Below, in pieces: positions 1 through 7,555 of a DNA stretch of 9,384 bases. The DNA comes from JAAYCO01 sp964632015 (GTDB lineage Bacteria > Planctomycetota > Phycisphaerae > SM23-33): assembly GCA_964632015.1 (NCBI GenBank), contig CAZWAT010000112.1, positions 1 through 9,384 on the forward strand. Reading direction: 5' to 3'. Below the pieces are notes generated by a model. That model saw nothing but the letters and a program-made list of their open reading frames with translations, was not told where the DNA came from and searched no databases. The translations under genes were made by a program, and so were the position numbers. The stretch's first letter is position 1. Each line of letters starts with the position of its first letter.

Positions 1-1
1 C

Positions 2-58
2 AGGCAGCGTGTCGCCCAACTGGAATCTCAGCAGGCCCAGTCGCCTAAAACGGAATAA
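2..58 (+). CDS. Possible C-terminal tail of a rightward gene cut by the left edge
   Basis: One forward frame is open from the left edge to a TAA at 56-58 and gives 18 residues, RQRVAQLESQQAQSPKTE. The composition (Gln, Glu, Arg, with Leu and Val at heptad-like spacing) looks like the end of a coiled coil followed by a polar tail, which is why I list it over the other two forward frames. If real, it overlaps the end of the leftward metallopeptidase gene by 14 bp, tail to tail. The function cannot be guessed from so few residues. Confidence is low because an open frame this short occurs easily by chance. Confidence 0.3.
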   Translation, partial: RQRVAQLESQQAQSPKTE

Positions 59-1196
59 CTATTCGCTGACCGTCTTTATCGTCCTGTTCGACGGGTTCGA
101 CGGGTTTGATAAGCCCGGCCTTGATGTGCCTCTCAAGTTGCGAGGCGACCCATTTGTCGCGTCGGGCCTGGTGTTGCCTGTCCTCGCTTGTCATCAGCAT
201 GAACACCATGCGGTTGGGCAGGGCGACCTGTCCCCTCGACCTGAGCACCGATTCGCCCTTGGTCATGATGAACTTGCGGACAAGCTCCCGCAGTTGCTTA
301 TCTTCTTCGAGTGTCCAGGACGGACTGAGATTGTCGTACATGTGGATGATGGTGTTTCGCTCGATGTCTTCCGAGGGTACCTCGGTGGGCAGGTTGAAGC
401 TGGGCCACTTTTGGGGGTTCGCCAACACATCGGTCAGAATCAGTGCCCCTATTGCCTGTGCTGCGCGGGTGTGTGGGTCTTCCTGGCGGTTGTAGTGCAG
501 CCCGGCTGCCCTGATGAGCATCGTCGCGATTCTTCCCTTAGGCCCGGCGTGGTAGAGGGCGGTCATGTCGGCGTAGAATTCCTGCACATGAACATACAGG
601 AGCATGTGGTTTTGATACAGCTCGACAACATGCCTGAGCGGAAGGTTTATCGAGATATAGTTGTGTCCCAATTCGTGCCAGATAATCGAGTCGGCAAGGT
701 GCGCCTCGGTCAGGCCGTGACGATCTGCCAGCCAACCCTCGATCTTCGCGGGATTGTCAACCATGCTGGGCTTCCAGGTGACGATGACCTGTAGCTTGTT
801 GTCCTGCACTCCCACCGACGCTTGTGCGCCCAGACTGTCGGTGGGCATGTAGTTGGCGACGAACTGACGGTTCCAAATCTTCGCCTTGAAGCTGATATTT
901 GAGGTTCTTTTGCAGTTGTCCCACCAGCCGGGCCTGTGCAGTGGAGCCGTATTGCGTATGTAAATGATATCCTTTCGCTGGTTGTTCGTGAGGCGGGCGG
1001 AAAATCTTTGAAATGCCCTGATATCCTCTGCAAGCGGAAACCAGTCATTGGACATGTACCGCTGGACCGCCTGTTCGTAATATGCCTTCGCCTCGGGATT
1101 CTGTGACGTGTCCTTGTTCTGTGCGACGGTGAACTGACATGTGCAAAGAACCAATCCCAACACAACGACGAGGTGCGATATGCCCGTCTTGCCCAT
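45..1196 (-). CDS. Exported HELGH-motif putative zinc metallopeptidase
   Basis: This is a 383-residue protein I cannot assign to a named family. Residues 1-25 look like a Sec signal peptide: a short basic start (MGKTG), a hydrophobic run (about 8-19) and a plausible cleavage after TVA at 25. No good lipobox is present despite Cys18 and Cys20. The mature protein has HELGH at 174-178, the HExxH zinc site with the catalytic Glu175. Downstream, EFYAD at 206-210 resembles the ExxxD helix that supplies the third zinc ligand in gluzincin peptidases, making Glu206 the candidate ligand. The last 50 residues are charged and include a PVEPVE duplication. A strong ribosome binding site (AGGAGA, 1202-1207 on the opposite strand) precedes the ATG at 1196. 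The gene is divergent from lysA, with no functional link apparent. Peptidase activity and export to the periplasm or cell surface are inferred from motifs; the substrate is unknown. Confidence 0.8.
   Translation of the reverse strand: MGKTGISHLVVVLGLVLCTCQFTVAQNKDTSQNPEAKAYYEQAVQRYMSNDWFPLAEDIRAFQRFSARLTNNQRKDIIYIRNTAPLHRPGWWDNCKRTSNISFKAKIWNRQFVANYMPTDSLGAQASVGVQDNKLQVIVTWKPSMVDNPAKIEGWLADRHGLTEAHLADSIIWHELGHNYISINLPLRHVVELYQNHMLLYVHVQEFYADMTALYHAGPKGRIATMLIRAAGLHYNRQEDPHTRAAQAIGALILTDVLANPQKWPSFNLPTEVPSEDIERNTIIHMYDNLSPSWTLEEDKQLRELVRKFIMTKGESVLRSRGQVALPNRMVFMLMTSEDRQHQARRDKWVASQLERHIKAGLIKPVEPVEQDDKDGQRIVIPF
87..104. repeat. Two tandem copies of a 9-bp unit inside the peptidase gene
   Basis: TTCGACGGG occurs twice in a row at 87-95 and 96-104. 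Read on the coding strand, it produces the in-frame PVE-PVE duplication near the C-terminus of the HELGH protein. The unit is a multiple of three, so copy-number change would keep the reading frame. Confidence 0.8.
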
Positions 1197-1251
1197 GGTT
1201 GTCTCCTAGAATTTATTGTTCCGATATGCGTCGCACCAGAGACTTCACCCT

Positions 1252-1280
1252 TTTATACCGTCAAGTGCGTTGTACGACAA
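1252..1280 (-). promoter_or_regulatory. Candidate sigma-70-type promoter for the HELGH peptidase gene
   Basis: On the minus strand, TTGTCG (1275-1280) and TATAAA (1252-1257) are separated by exactly 17 bp. They match the -35 and -10 consensus at 4/6 and 5/6 positions. Transcription would begin near 1245, leaving a leader of about 50 nt before the ATG at 1196 with the AGGAGA ribosome binding site inside it. No equally good promoter is visible on the plus strand of this divergent region for lysA. Confidence 0.5.
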
Positions 1281-1388
1281 GCTTCCATGCGTTAAGCTGT
1301 CAGGTCTGGACGTGTCTGCGGGGATGTCGATGTTGATGTCGTAATTCGATTATCCGTAGGCAGATAGATTTCGTGGACGTAAAGATAC

Positions 1389-1395
1389 AAGGTGG
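1389..1395 (+). promoter_or_regulatory. Ribosome binding site of lysA
   Basis: AAGGTGG lies just upstream of the ATG at 1399, with 6 nt between the AAGG core and the start codon. This supports 1399 as the true start of lysA. Confidence 0.7.
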
Positions 1396-1398
1396 TAA

Positions 1399-2679
1399 AT
1401 GGACTTTTTCAGGTACAAGAACGGTAGATTTTTCTGCGAAGACATCGCCATAGAAGACATTGTCTCACGCGAGGGTACACCCGCGTACATATATTCAAAG
1501 GCGACGCTTGTTCATCATTACGACGCGCTGGCGTCCGCGTTCGCCGAGTTGGAACCGACTATCTGCTATTCGATCAAGTCGCTGGCGAACGTGAATGTAC
1601 TGCGTGTGCTCGGGCAGCGGGGCAGCGGGTTCGACGTCACCAGTGGCGGAGAGCTTGCGCGTGCGCTGGCGGCGGGGGGCGAAGGCTCGAAGATCGTCTT
1701 TGCCGGGGTTGGAAAGACCGACCATGAAATACTCGAAGCCATCGATGCCGACATCCTCGCGTTCAATGTAGAAAGCGAAGAGGAATTTGAAAACCTGTCT
1801 TCTCTCGCCGGCAAGCGGGGCAAGAAGGTTCACGCCGCCCTGCGAGTCAACCCCGACGTCTACGATCCCAGAACACACACCTACACCGTCACCGGAAAGA
1901 AAGAGACGAAGTTCGGTGTGGACATCGAGCGAGCGGTACGGTTTTTCGAGATGTTCGGTAAAGATCCAAACGTTTTGCTCGACTCGATTCACATTCATAT
2001 CGGCTCGCCCATTTACTCGCCCGATCCCTATGTGCAGGCGATTACCCGCACTCTGGATCTGATAGACAGGCTCAGGTCTATGGGTTTCGCTATCGAGATG
2101 CTCGACATTGGTGGTGGATTCGCCGCCGACTACGAACAGGGCGCCAGCCCGGACGCCAAGGCCTACGCCGATGCCATCGTGCCCCTGCTCAGGGACAAGG
2201 GGCTCAAGATCGTCATCGAGCCGGGCAGGCAGATTTCGTGCAACAGCGGCGTGCTGGTGTCGCAGGTGCAATACGTCAAGACCGGCGGCGACAGGAAGTT
2301 CGTCATCGTGGACGCGTCCATGACCGATCTTATCCGGCCGGCGTTCTATGACGCCAAACACTTTGTCTATCCCGCAAGTCTTGGTGAAGGATCGCAGGAG
2401 CCTCCGCGGAAGACCGACTATAATCCCCCCGGAGCCCAGAAGGTGGATATCGTCGGAGGCGTGTGCGAAAGCAGCGACTTCCTCGCCAAGGACAGAATGC
2501 TCCCCCCGATGAAGCGTGGTGATCTGCTTGTGGTATTTTCGGCGGGCGCTTATGGGTTCGTCATGGCCAGCCAGTACAACACGCGCCCGCGCGCACCGGA
2601 AATTCTCGTGGACGGCTCTGATTACCGCGTCATCAGGCCCAGGGAAACATACCAGGACGTGATAGGCCCGGAACTGTAA
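1399..2679 (+). CDS. lysA: Diaminopimelate decarboxylase
   Basis: LysA decarboxylates meso-2,6-diaminopimelate to L-lysine in the cytoplasm using pyridoxal phosphate, the last step of the DAP pathway. The 426 residues have the usual family length and an alanine-racemase-like barrel followed by a beta domain. Visible landmarks are the PLP lysine K60 in ICYSIKS, FDVTSGGE (78-85), the HIGS motif at 200-203, the glycine loop GGG (238-240) for the cofactor phosphate, EPGR (274-277), the active-site CES of the partner subunit (356-358) followed by LAKDR, and GAYGF (383-387). The lysine motif differs from the common YAVKAN, and about 20 extra residues rich in Pro and charge (roughly 328-347) precede the CES region; I associate both with planctomycete enzymes. 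The ATG at 1399 has a good ribosome binding site. A beta-mannosidase gene follows after 41 bp in the same direction, so co-transcription is likely. A related decarboxylase specificity (for example carboxynorspermidine) is less likely given the CESxDxLAKDR signature. Confidence 0.95.
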   Translation: MDFFRYKNGRFFCEDIAIEDIVSREGTPAYIYSKATLVHHYDALASAFAELEPTICYSIKSLANVNVLRVLGQRGSGFDVTSGGELARALAAGGEGSKIVFAGVGKTDHEILEAIDADILAFNVESEEEFENLSSLAGKRGKKVHAALRVNPDVYDPRTHTYTVTGKKETKFGVDIERAVRFFEMFGKDPNVLLDSIHIHIGSPIYSPDPYVQAITRTLDLIDRLRSMGFAIEMLDIGGGFAADYEQGASPDAKAYADAIVPLLRDKGLKIVIEPGRQISCNSGVLVSQVQYVKTGGDRKFVIVDASMTDLIRPAFYDAKHFVYPASLGEGSQEPPRKTDYNPPGAQKVDIVGGVCESSDFLAKDRMLPPMKRGDLLVVFSAGAYGFVMASQYNTRPRAPEILVDGSDYRVIRPRETYQDVIGPEL

Positions 2680-2720
2680 CACGCTTCACCGATTGCGCTC
2701 GCGGGTTGCTACCATTGTGC

Positions 2721-5213
2721 ATGATGGAAAAGATCATCCTCAATGGACGGTGGCAAGTGCTCGAAGAGCCCCTCGACAGCCAATCCGACCGGGCATCGGT
2801 CGTCTCGACGACTGACGAGGGATGGATGCCGGCGCCGGTGCCCGGTGATGTTCGACAGGCGCTGCTGGCTGACGGATACATAGACGAGCCTCTCGATGGA
2901 ATTTTCAGTTTCGATCAGCACTGGATCGAAGACAGGTCGTGGTGGTTCCGCAAGGTCTTCAGCCTGGCGCCCGAGTTGCACAACGCCCGGGCGATCGAGC
3001 TGGAGATGCACGGGCTTGACTGTCACGCGTCGATTTTTCTCAACGGCCGACATCTTGGTGATCATCCCTCGGCGTTCCGTCCGTTCGTCGCGGAGGTCAA
3101 AAACGAACTTCTGGATGAGTGCAACGTGCTTCTTGTTCGCCTGACCACCGGGGCAGAGCGAATCAGAATGGACCTTCCCGACGAACTTGGCGGGATTGTT
3201 GTCACCGAGGCGATGCGAGGTGACATGCATCGCGGCGACCGAAGACGGGTATATCTACGCAAGCCTCAGTTCTCGTGGGGGTGGGACTGGTCGCCTAGAA
3301 CCGCCACTGTCGGCATAACCGGCGACGTTACACTCAGGTCGATACGCGAGGCGGCGCTTCGTGACGTGCAGCTTCGCCCCTGCATGATAGGCAGGCGCAC
3401 GAGCATCTCCATCGAGACGTGGGTACAGTGGATGGACTGCTGGAAGGAGGGCGATGTCGCCATCGATGTGAGCGTAACCGACCCGGACGGATCGCCCGTC
3501 ACCGGCGATTCGTGGAAGGGCGCTGTCGTCAGCGGATACAACAGGGTCGATTTTCAGATCTCCATTCCAAGCGCCCGCCTATGGTGGCCCGCGGGCATGG
3601 GCGTGCCCGATAGATACAAGATCACGGTCGAGCTTCGTTACGGTGGCGAGTTGATCGACAGCAGGGAAATCGACTACGGCATACGGTTTGTCGAGCTGGT
3701 CAAGGGCGATCCATTCATGTTCCGCATCAACGGCAGGAATGTCTTCTGTCGGGGCGCTAACTGGGTTCCGCCTGACGCGCTCTACGCACGTGCATCGGAT
3801 GACAAGTACAGGCGCCTGGTTGCCCAGGCAGCGGCTGCCAACATTAACATGCTGCGCGTGTGGGGCGGGGGGCTCTACGAACGCCACGCCTTTTACGATG
3901 CCTGCGACAAGCATGGAATAATGGTGTGGCAGGATTTCATGTTCGCGTGCTCGCCGTATCCCGATGATAGAGAGGATTTTCGCATCGAGGTGGCTCGCGA
4001 AGCCGACTACCAGACAAGGCGGTTAGGCAACCATGCGTGCGTTGTCTTGTGGTGCGGAGGAAACGAGCTTCTGGCGTCCATGAGCGGGCGATGGGGCGGA
4101 AAACCCACCGACAGCGGATGCGTTATAATGAACGACATCCTTCCTCATGCTGTGGGGCGGAACTGCCCTCACATACCATACTGGCCTGATTCGCCATTCG
4201 GCGGGAAGGATTTCTGGAACAGTCCCACCGGCGACAGCCACGTCTGGCAATGGTCGATGAACGAGGATGTCAACCAGCGCGTCGTGCCCGAGTGCTACGA
4301 CACATGCGAGGCCCAGTTTGTCAGCGAGTTCGGACACGTAGGCCCATGCTCGCTTGAAACAACGAAGCGCTACCTTGCAACCGCCGAGCCCCAGCGCGAC
4401 GACGAGGTGTGGCGACATCACGCCAACACCTTTGAACGTGGAACCGTAGACGCGGGCATCGAACGTGAATACCGCGACGCTCAGGGTTTGGGCGTTGAGG
4501 ATTACCTCTACTACGGCGGGCTGTTTCAGGGCGTCATGCTGGGGTACTCTCTTGAATCGCTTCGGGCGAAGCTTCAATGTCACGGCGCATTGTTCTGGAT
4601 GTTAAATGATGCCTGGGGCGAGATCGGATGGTCGGTGATGGACTATTACCTCAACCGCAAAATCGCCTGGTACTTCGCGAGGCGTGCGTTCGCCGTCCGC
4701 AAGCTGATGCTCAGACGCCTTGGCGATCAGATAGCCCTTGTTGTCGCAAACGATGGCCCCGAGAAGCTTTCGGGGGTGGTGGAGTATGGGTATGTGTCGA
4801 TCGATGGTCTTCGGTCGTCGGTTCGCAGTGCGCGTCTTTCATGCCATCCTTTCTCTCGCGCGCGGGTTGTGACGTTTGAGCCCAAAGGCGATGCCCGCAA
4901 GGGTGTATGGTTCTCGCGGGCGCTGGATGACGACGAAATTCAGCCTGCGATATTCAGGGCCGGGCCTTTCCGCAACCTGGAAGCGAAGACCCCGCCCGAG
5001 GACGTTGATGTTCAACTGAGCGAGCTTGAACGGGGAGGATTCATGGCCTCCGTATCCAGTGAAAGATTTGTGCACGCGGTTTCGCTATTGCTTCCCTCGC
5101 AGGCAATCGCCCAAGACAACTACTTCGACCTGCTACCGGGCGAAAGAAGAAACGTGCTCATCACCTCGCCGAACCGCCTCAGCCCGGAGGATGTTCACGT
5201 AAGAACGCCCTGA
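2721..5213 (+). CDS. Beta-mannosidase, glycoside hydrolase family 2
   Basis: This enzyme should remove terminal beta-D-mannose from the non-reducing end of manno-oligosaccharides with retention of configuration. Numbering from the ATG at 2721 gives 830 residues, typical for GH2 beta-mannosidases. The order is an N-terminal jelly-roll sugar-binding domain (about 1-195, with WGWDWSP at 186-192), an Ig-like domain (about 200-315), a TIM barrel (about 320-655, with CRGANWVPPD at 343-352 and LRVWGGGLYE at 378-387) and a C-terminal Ig-like region. The acid/base residue is Glu449 in WCGGNE and the nucleophile is Glu536 in FVSEFG; both are present. There is no signal peptide, so it probably acts in the cytoplasm on imported oligosaccharides. 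The start is uncertain: ATGs at 2721 and 2724 are adjacent, a TTG lies at 2706, and none has a clear Shine-Dalgarno sequence. No transporter or other glycosidase is next to it. It follows lysA by 41 bp and faces argJ across 9 bp. Confidence 0.93.
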   Translation: MMEKIILNGRWQVLEEPLDSQSDRASVVSTTDEGWMPAPVPGDVRQALLADGYIDEPLDGIFSFDQHWIEDRSWWFRKVFSLAPELHNARAIELEMHGLDCHASIFLNGRHLGDHPSAFRPFVAEVKNELLDECNVLLVRLTTGAERIRMDLPDELGGIVVTEAMRGDMHRGDRRRVYLRKPQFSWGWDWSPRTATVGITGDVTLRSIREAALRDVQLRPCMIGRRTSISIETWVQWMDCWKEGDVAIDVSVTDPDGSPVTGDSWKGAVVSGYNRVDFQISIPSARLWWPAGMGVPDRYKITVELRYGGELIDSREIDYGIRFVELVKGDPFMFRINGRNVFCRGANWVPPDALYARASDDKYRRLVAQAAAANINMLRVWGGGLYERHAFYDACDKHGIMVWQDFMFACSPYPDDREDFRIEVAREADYQTRRLGNHACVVLWCGGNELLASMSGRWGGKPTDSGCVIMNDILPHAVGRNCPHIPYWPDSPFGGKDFWNSPTGDSHVWQWSMNEDVNQRVVPECYDTCEAQFVSEFGHVGPCSLETTKRYLATAEPQRDDEVWRHHANTFERGTVDAGIEREYRDAQGLGVEDYLYYGGLFQGVMLGYSLESLRAKLQCHGALFWMLNDAWGEIGWSVMDYYLNRKIAWYFARRAFAVRKLMLRRLGDQIALVVANDGPEKLSGVVEYGYVSIDGLRSSVRSARLSCHPFSRARVVTFEPKGDARKGVWFSRALDDDEIQPAIFRAGPFRNLEAKTPPEDVDVQLSELERGGFMASVSSERFVHAVSLLLPSQAIAQDNYFDLLPGERRNVLITSPNRLSPEDVHVRTP

Positions 5214-5222
5214 CGCTTAAGG

Positions 5223-6428
5223 CTACGTGCTGTAGTCGGCGTTGATGGCGATGTACTCGCGTGACAGGTCGCAGGTGAGCGCGGTGAACGATCCCTTGCC
5301 CAGCCCCAGGTCGCAGGAAACGCGAATCTCGGCGCCCTTGAGATGATCCTGCACCTTTTTGAGGTTGAACTTCTTGCCGCATCCGCCCGAGAAGATGGTT
5401 ACGCCACCAATGGTGATCTTCAGTCTTTCAGGATCGACCTTTGCGGAGCTTTTGCCCAGTGCCGACGCTATTCTACCCCAATTCGGATCGCCTCCATGCA
5501 TTGCGCATTTGAACAGGGGGGAATTCGCAACGGACATGGCTGCGGTTCTGGCGTCGGTGTTGTTTCGTGCGCCCGTGACGCCAACCTCGACAAGCTTTGT
5601 AGCTCCCTCGCCATCGGCGACAACCGCCCGCGCCAGTTCGCCGCACACTTCACCGAGGACTGCGCAAAATTTCTTCATCTCCGGAGAGGTGGTTTTGATG
5701 GGTGCGTTTCCGGCCCGGCCGCTCGCGAAGACGGCGACGGTGTCGCTGGTTGAGGTGTCGCTGTCTACGGTGATGGCATTGAACGACTCGTGGCAGGCCT
5801 CGACGAGCGCCTTTCGAAGCGCGGGGGGCGCTACGGCAAGATCGGTCGTGATGACGCCTATCATCGTCGCCATTGATGGGGCGATCATGCCCGAACCCTT
5901 GACGATGCCCGATATAGTGACTTGCTTTCCCGCGATCCGCGTGCGCACCACGGCGGTTTTCTCGCGCAGGTCGGTGGTCATTATCGCCTTGACGACCTGC
6001 TCGTCGTTGTTGGTTCCCAGTTGATCGAGAGCGTTGGCGATGCCCTTTCGCACGTTGGACATAGGCAGGCGATGACCGATGATGCCGGTCGATGCGACCA
6101 GAACCCGGTTGGCGTCAGAACCCAGACCCTTCGCCACCAGCGCCGCCATGGTCTGTGCGTCCTTCAGCCCGGCCTTTCCGGTGCAGACGTTCGAACACCC
6201 GGCGTTTATGACCATCGCGCGGGCCTTTCCATATCCTCGCGGCATGATTTGACGGATGTACATGACGGGCGCCCCGATGACCTGGTTCCGCGTGGTGACA
6301 ACCGCGGCTGAGGCGTCGTTCTCGCAGGCGATGATGGCGAGATCGTGATTGCCCGACTCTTTGATGCCGCACTTAACGCCCGCGGCGACAAATCCCGCAG
6401 GCAGCGTGATGTGACGAATCTTACCCAT
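5223..6428 (-). CDS. argJ: Glutamate N-acetyltransferase / ornithine acetyltransferase
   Basis: ArgJ transfers the acetyl group from N2-acetylornithine to glutamate, yielding ornithine and N-acetylglutamate, and so recycles the acetyl group in arginine synthesis; bifunctional members also use acetyl-CoA. The 401 residues are full length. The precursor cleaves itself into alpha and beta chains, and the cleavage site is visible as MIAPSMATM, making Thr188 the new N-terminal nucleophile of the beta chain. The oxyanion-hole Thr-Gly is at 114-115 (STGIIG). GGDPNWGRI (312-320) and the conserved C-terminal end INADYST are present. GGGAG-like GGGAG (6436-6440, minus strand) lies 7 nt before the ATG at 6428. 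argC ends 23 bp upstream in the same direction, so the two form an arg operon. Whether it is mono- or bifunctional cannot be read from the sequence; finding an argA-type synthase elsewhere in the genome would bear on this. Confidence 0.96.
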   Translation of the reverse strand: MGKIRHITLPAGFVAAGVKCGIKESGNHDLAIIACENDASAAVVTTRNQVIGAPVMYIRQIMPRGYGKARAMVINAGCSNVCTGKAGLKDAQTMAALVAKGLGSDANRVLVASTGIIGHRLPMSNVRKGIANALDQLGTNNDEQVVKAIMTTDLREKTAVVRTRIAGKQVTISGIVKGSGMIAPSMATMIGVITTDLAVAPPALRKALVEACHESFNAITVDSDTSTSDTVAVFASGRAGNAPIKTTSPEMKKFCAVLGEVCGELARAVVADGEGATKLVEVGVTGARNNTDARTAAMSVANSPLFKCAMHGGDPNWGRIASALGKSSAKVDPERLKITIGGVTIFSGGCGKKFNLKKVQDHLKGAEIRVSCDLGLGKGSFTALTCDLSREYIAINADYST

Positions 6429-6451
6429 CTGTGCACTCCCAGTTGGAGGTA

Positions 6452-7483
6452 CTAATAAAGCCCGGCCGTCTCGTCAAGTCCGAACATGAGGTTCATGTTC
6501 TGAATCGCCTGTCCGCTGGCGCCCTTGATGAGGTTGTCCAACGCGCTGAACAGGATTACTGTTCCCTTCGCCAGTCTTGCCGTCACGTCGCAGAAGTTGG
6601 TGAAACTGACATGCTTGGTGTTGGGCAGAACGTCCGTGCGAACCCGTACGAACGGTTTGTCGGCGTACGCGCTGTCGAAGGCCTCGATGAGCTTTTCCTG
6701 CGTCGCCTCGGCAGTGGGGCGTGCATAAATGGTGCAAAGCATTCCGCGATCCATCGGCGAAAGATGAGGCTGGAAGATCAACTCCACCTCGTCGCCCAGA
6801 ATGTTAGTGAGGGTCTGTTCCATCTCGGGCATGTGGCGGTGATTGCCCACGCCGTAGGGCTCGAAGCTTTCGTTACGCTCGGGAAAATGATTCTTCAGCG
6901 ACGGAGATCTTCCCGCTCCGCTGATACCGCTGATGGCGTTTACGATAATTCCTTTGGGCTCGATGAGTCCCGCCTTGAGAACCGGGGCAATCGCCAAGGC
7001 AGCACAGGTGGGATAGCAACCCGGATTGGCGACCAGATTCGCCTTGCGGATGTCCTCGGCGAAGTACTCGGGCAGGCCGTAGACCGCCTCGGCAAGATGG
7101 TCGGGATCGGTGTGGGGGCAGTACCACTGTTCATAAAGCTGGGCCGAGGAGATTCGATAATCCGCCGACCAGTCAATGCACCGGATACCCGCATCCCGCA
7201 GAAGCGGAACGTAGCTCATGGCGACCTTGTGGGGGACGCACATCATCGCAACATCGGGTTGAAGCGTCTTGATCTGCTCGATGTCGAACAGTTCCTGGCT
7301 CAGCGTCACCTGCTTGGTCAGCAGGGGATAGATGGCGTCTATGGGTCCAAGATTGCCGCTTTCACGCCCGAAAATACCAATAAGCTGCGCATGTGGGTGT
7401 CTCGCCAGCCAACGGACAGTCTCGAAGCCCGCGTACCCGCTTCCACCAATAAGAACAATTCGAATCTTCTTGTCGTCTTTCAT
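6452..7483 (-). CDS. argC: N-acetyl-gamma-glutamyl-phosphate reductase
   Basis: ArgC reduces N-acetylglutamyl-5-phosphate to the semialdehyde with NADPH, the third step of arginine synthesis, in the cytoplasm. From the ATG at 7483 the protein has 343 residues, normal for the long bacterial type. The NADP-binding glycine loop GGSGYAG is at 13-19, the catalytic cysteine is Cys156 in NPGCYPT, the conserved HRHMPE is at 215-220, and the C-terminal NLIKGASGQAIQNMN is intact. An in-frame TTG at 7498 would add five residues, but GGTGGA sits 7 nt before the ATG and overlaps that extension, so the ATG is preferred. argJ follows by 23 bp. Upstream, the rpsI terminator hairpin ends only 18 bp before this start and no good promoter lies between, which suggests expression by read-through or from a promoter inside rpsI. 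Confidence 0.96.
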   Translation of the reverse strand: MKDDKKIRIVLIGGSGYAGFETVRWLARHPHAQLIGIFGRESGNLGPIDAIYPLLTKQVTLSQELFDIEQIKTLQPDVAMMCVPHKVAMSYVPLLRDAGIRCIDWSADYRISSAQLYEQWYCPHTDPDHLAEAVYGLPEYFAEDIRKANLVANPGCYPTCAALAIAPVLKAGLIEPKGIIVNAISGISGAGRSPSLKNHFPERNESFEPYGVGNHRHMPEMEQTLTNILGDEVELIFQPHLSPMDRGMLCTIYARPTAEATQEKLIEAFDSAYADKPFVRVRTDVLPNTKHVSFTNFCDVTARLAKGTVILFSALDNLIKGASGQAIQNMNLMFGLDETAGLY

Positions 7484-7490
7484 GGGAATA

Positions 7491-7496
7491 TCCACC
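7491..7496 (-). promoter_or_regulatory. Ribosome binding site deciding the argC start
   Basis: On the minus strand GGTGGA lies 7 nt before the ATG at 7483. Because it would be inside the coding region if the TTG at 7498 were used, it argues for the shorter 343-residue ArgC. Confidence 0.6.
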
Positions 7497-7500
7497 AATG

Positions 7501-7527
7501 AAAAGCCCCAGCAACGGCCGGGGCTTT
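7501..7527 (-). terminator. Rho-independent terminator after rpsI
   Basis: Read on the minus strand, an 11-bp stem (AAAGCCCCGGC pairing with GCTGGGGCTTT, including one G-U pair) encloses a CGTT tetraloop; the stem covers 7502-7527 and the T tract runs TTTT to 7501 before a C. It starts 28 bp after the rpsI stop and ends 17 bp before the argC ATG at 7483. The U tract is short, so termination may be partial. On the plus strand the T run is only three long, so the minus direction is favoured. Confidence 0.8.
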
Positions 7528-7555
7528 GTAAACGCTCGTATTTGTTCGCCAGAGT

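Noticed and set aside
9..794. A 261-codon forward frame opposite the HELGH protein gene
   Set aside because: The minus-strand frame has a signal peptide, zinc motif and strong ribosome binding site; the forward frame has none of these.
1300..1398. Promoter for lysA around TTGATG (1333-1338)
   Set aside because: No acceptable -10 hexamer lies at 16-18 bp spacing; other pairings were weaker.
1495..2682. A long open frame (395 codons) antisense to lysA
   Set aside because: It mirrors lysA exactly, its translation resembles no protein I know, and the codon bias of lysA explains the lack of stops on the opposite strand.
4124..4129. Perfect TATAAT inside the beta-mannosidase gene
   Set aside because: It lies in the middle of a continuous conserved coding region with no gene starting downstream on that strand, so it is most likely chance.
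6431..7501. A long open frame (356 codons) antisense to argC
   Set aside because: argC is certain from its motifs; the antisense frame has no recognisable domain and is a shadow of biased codon use.
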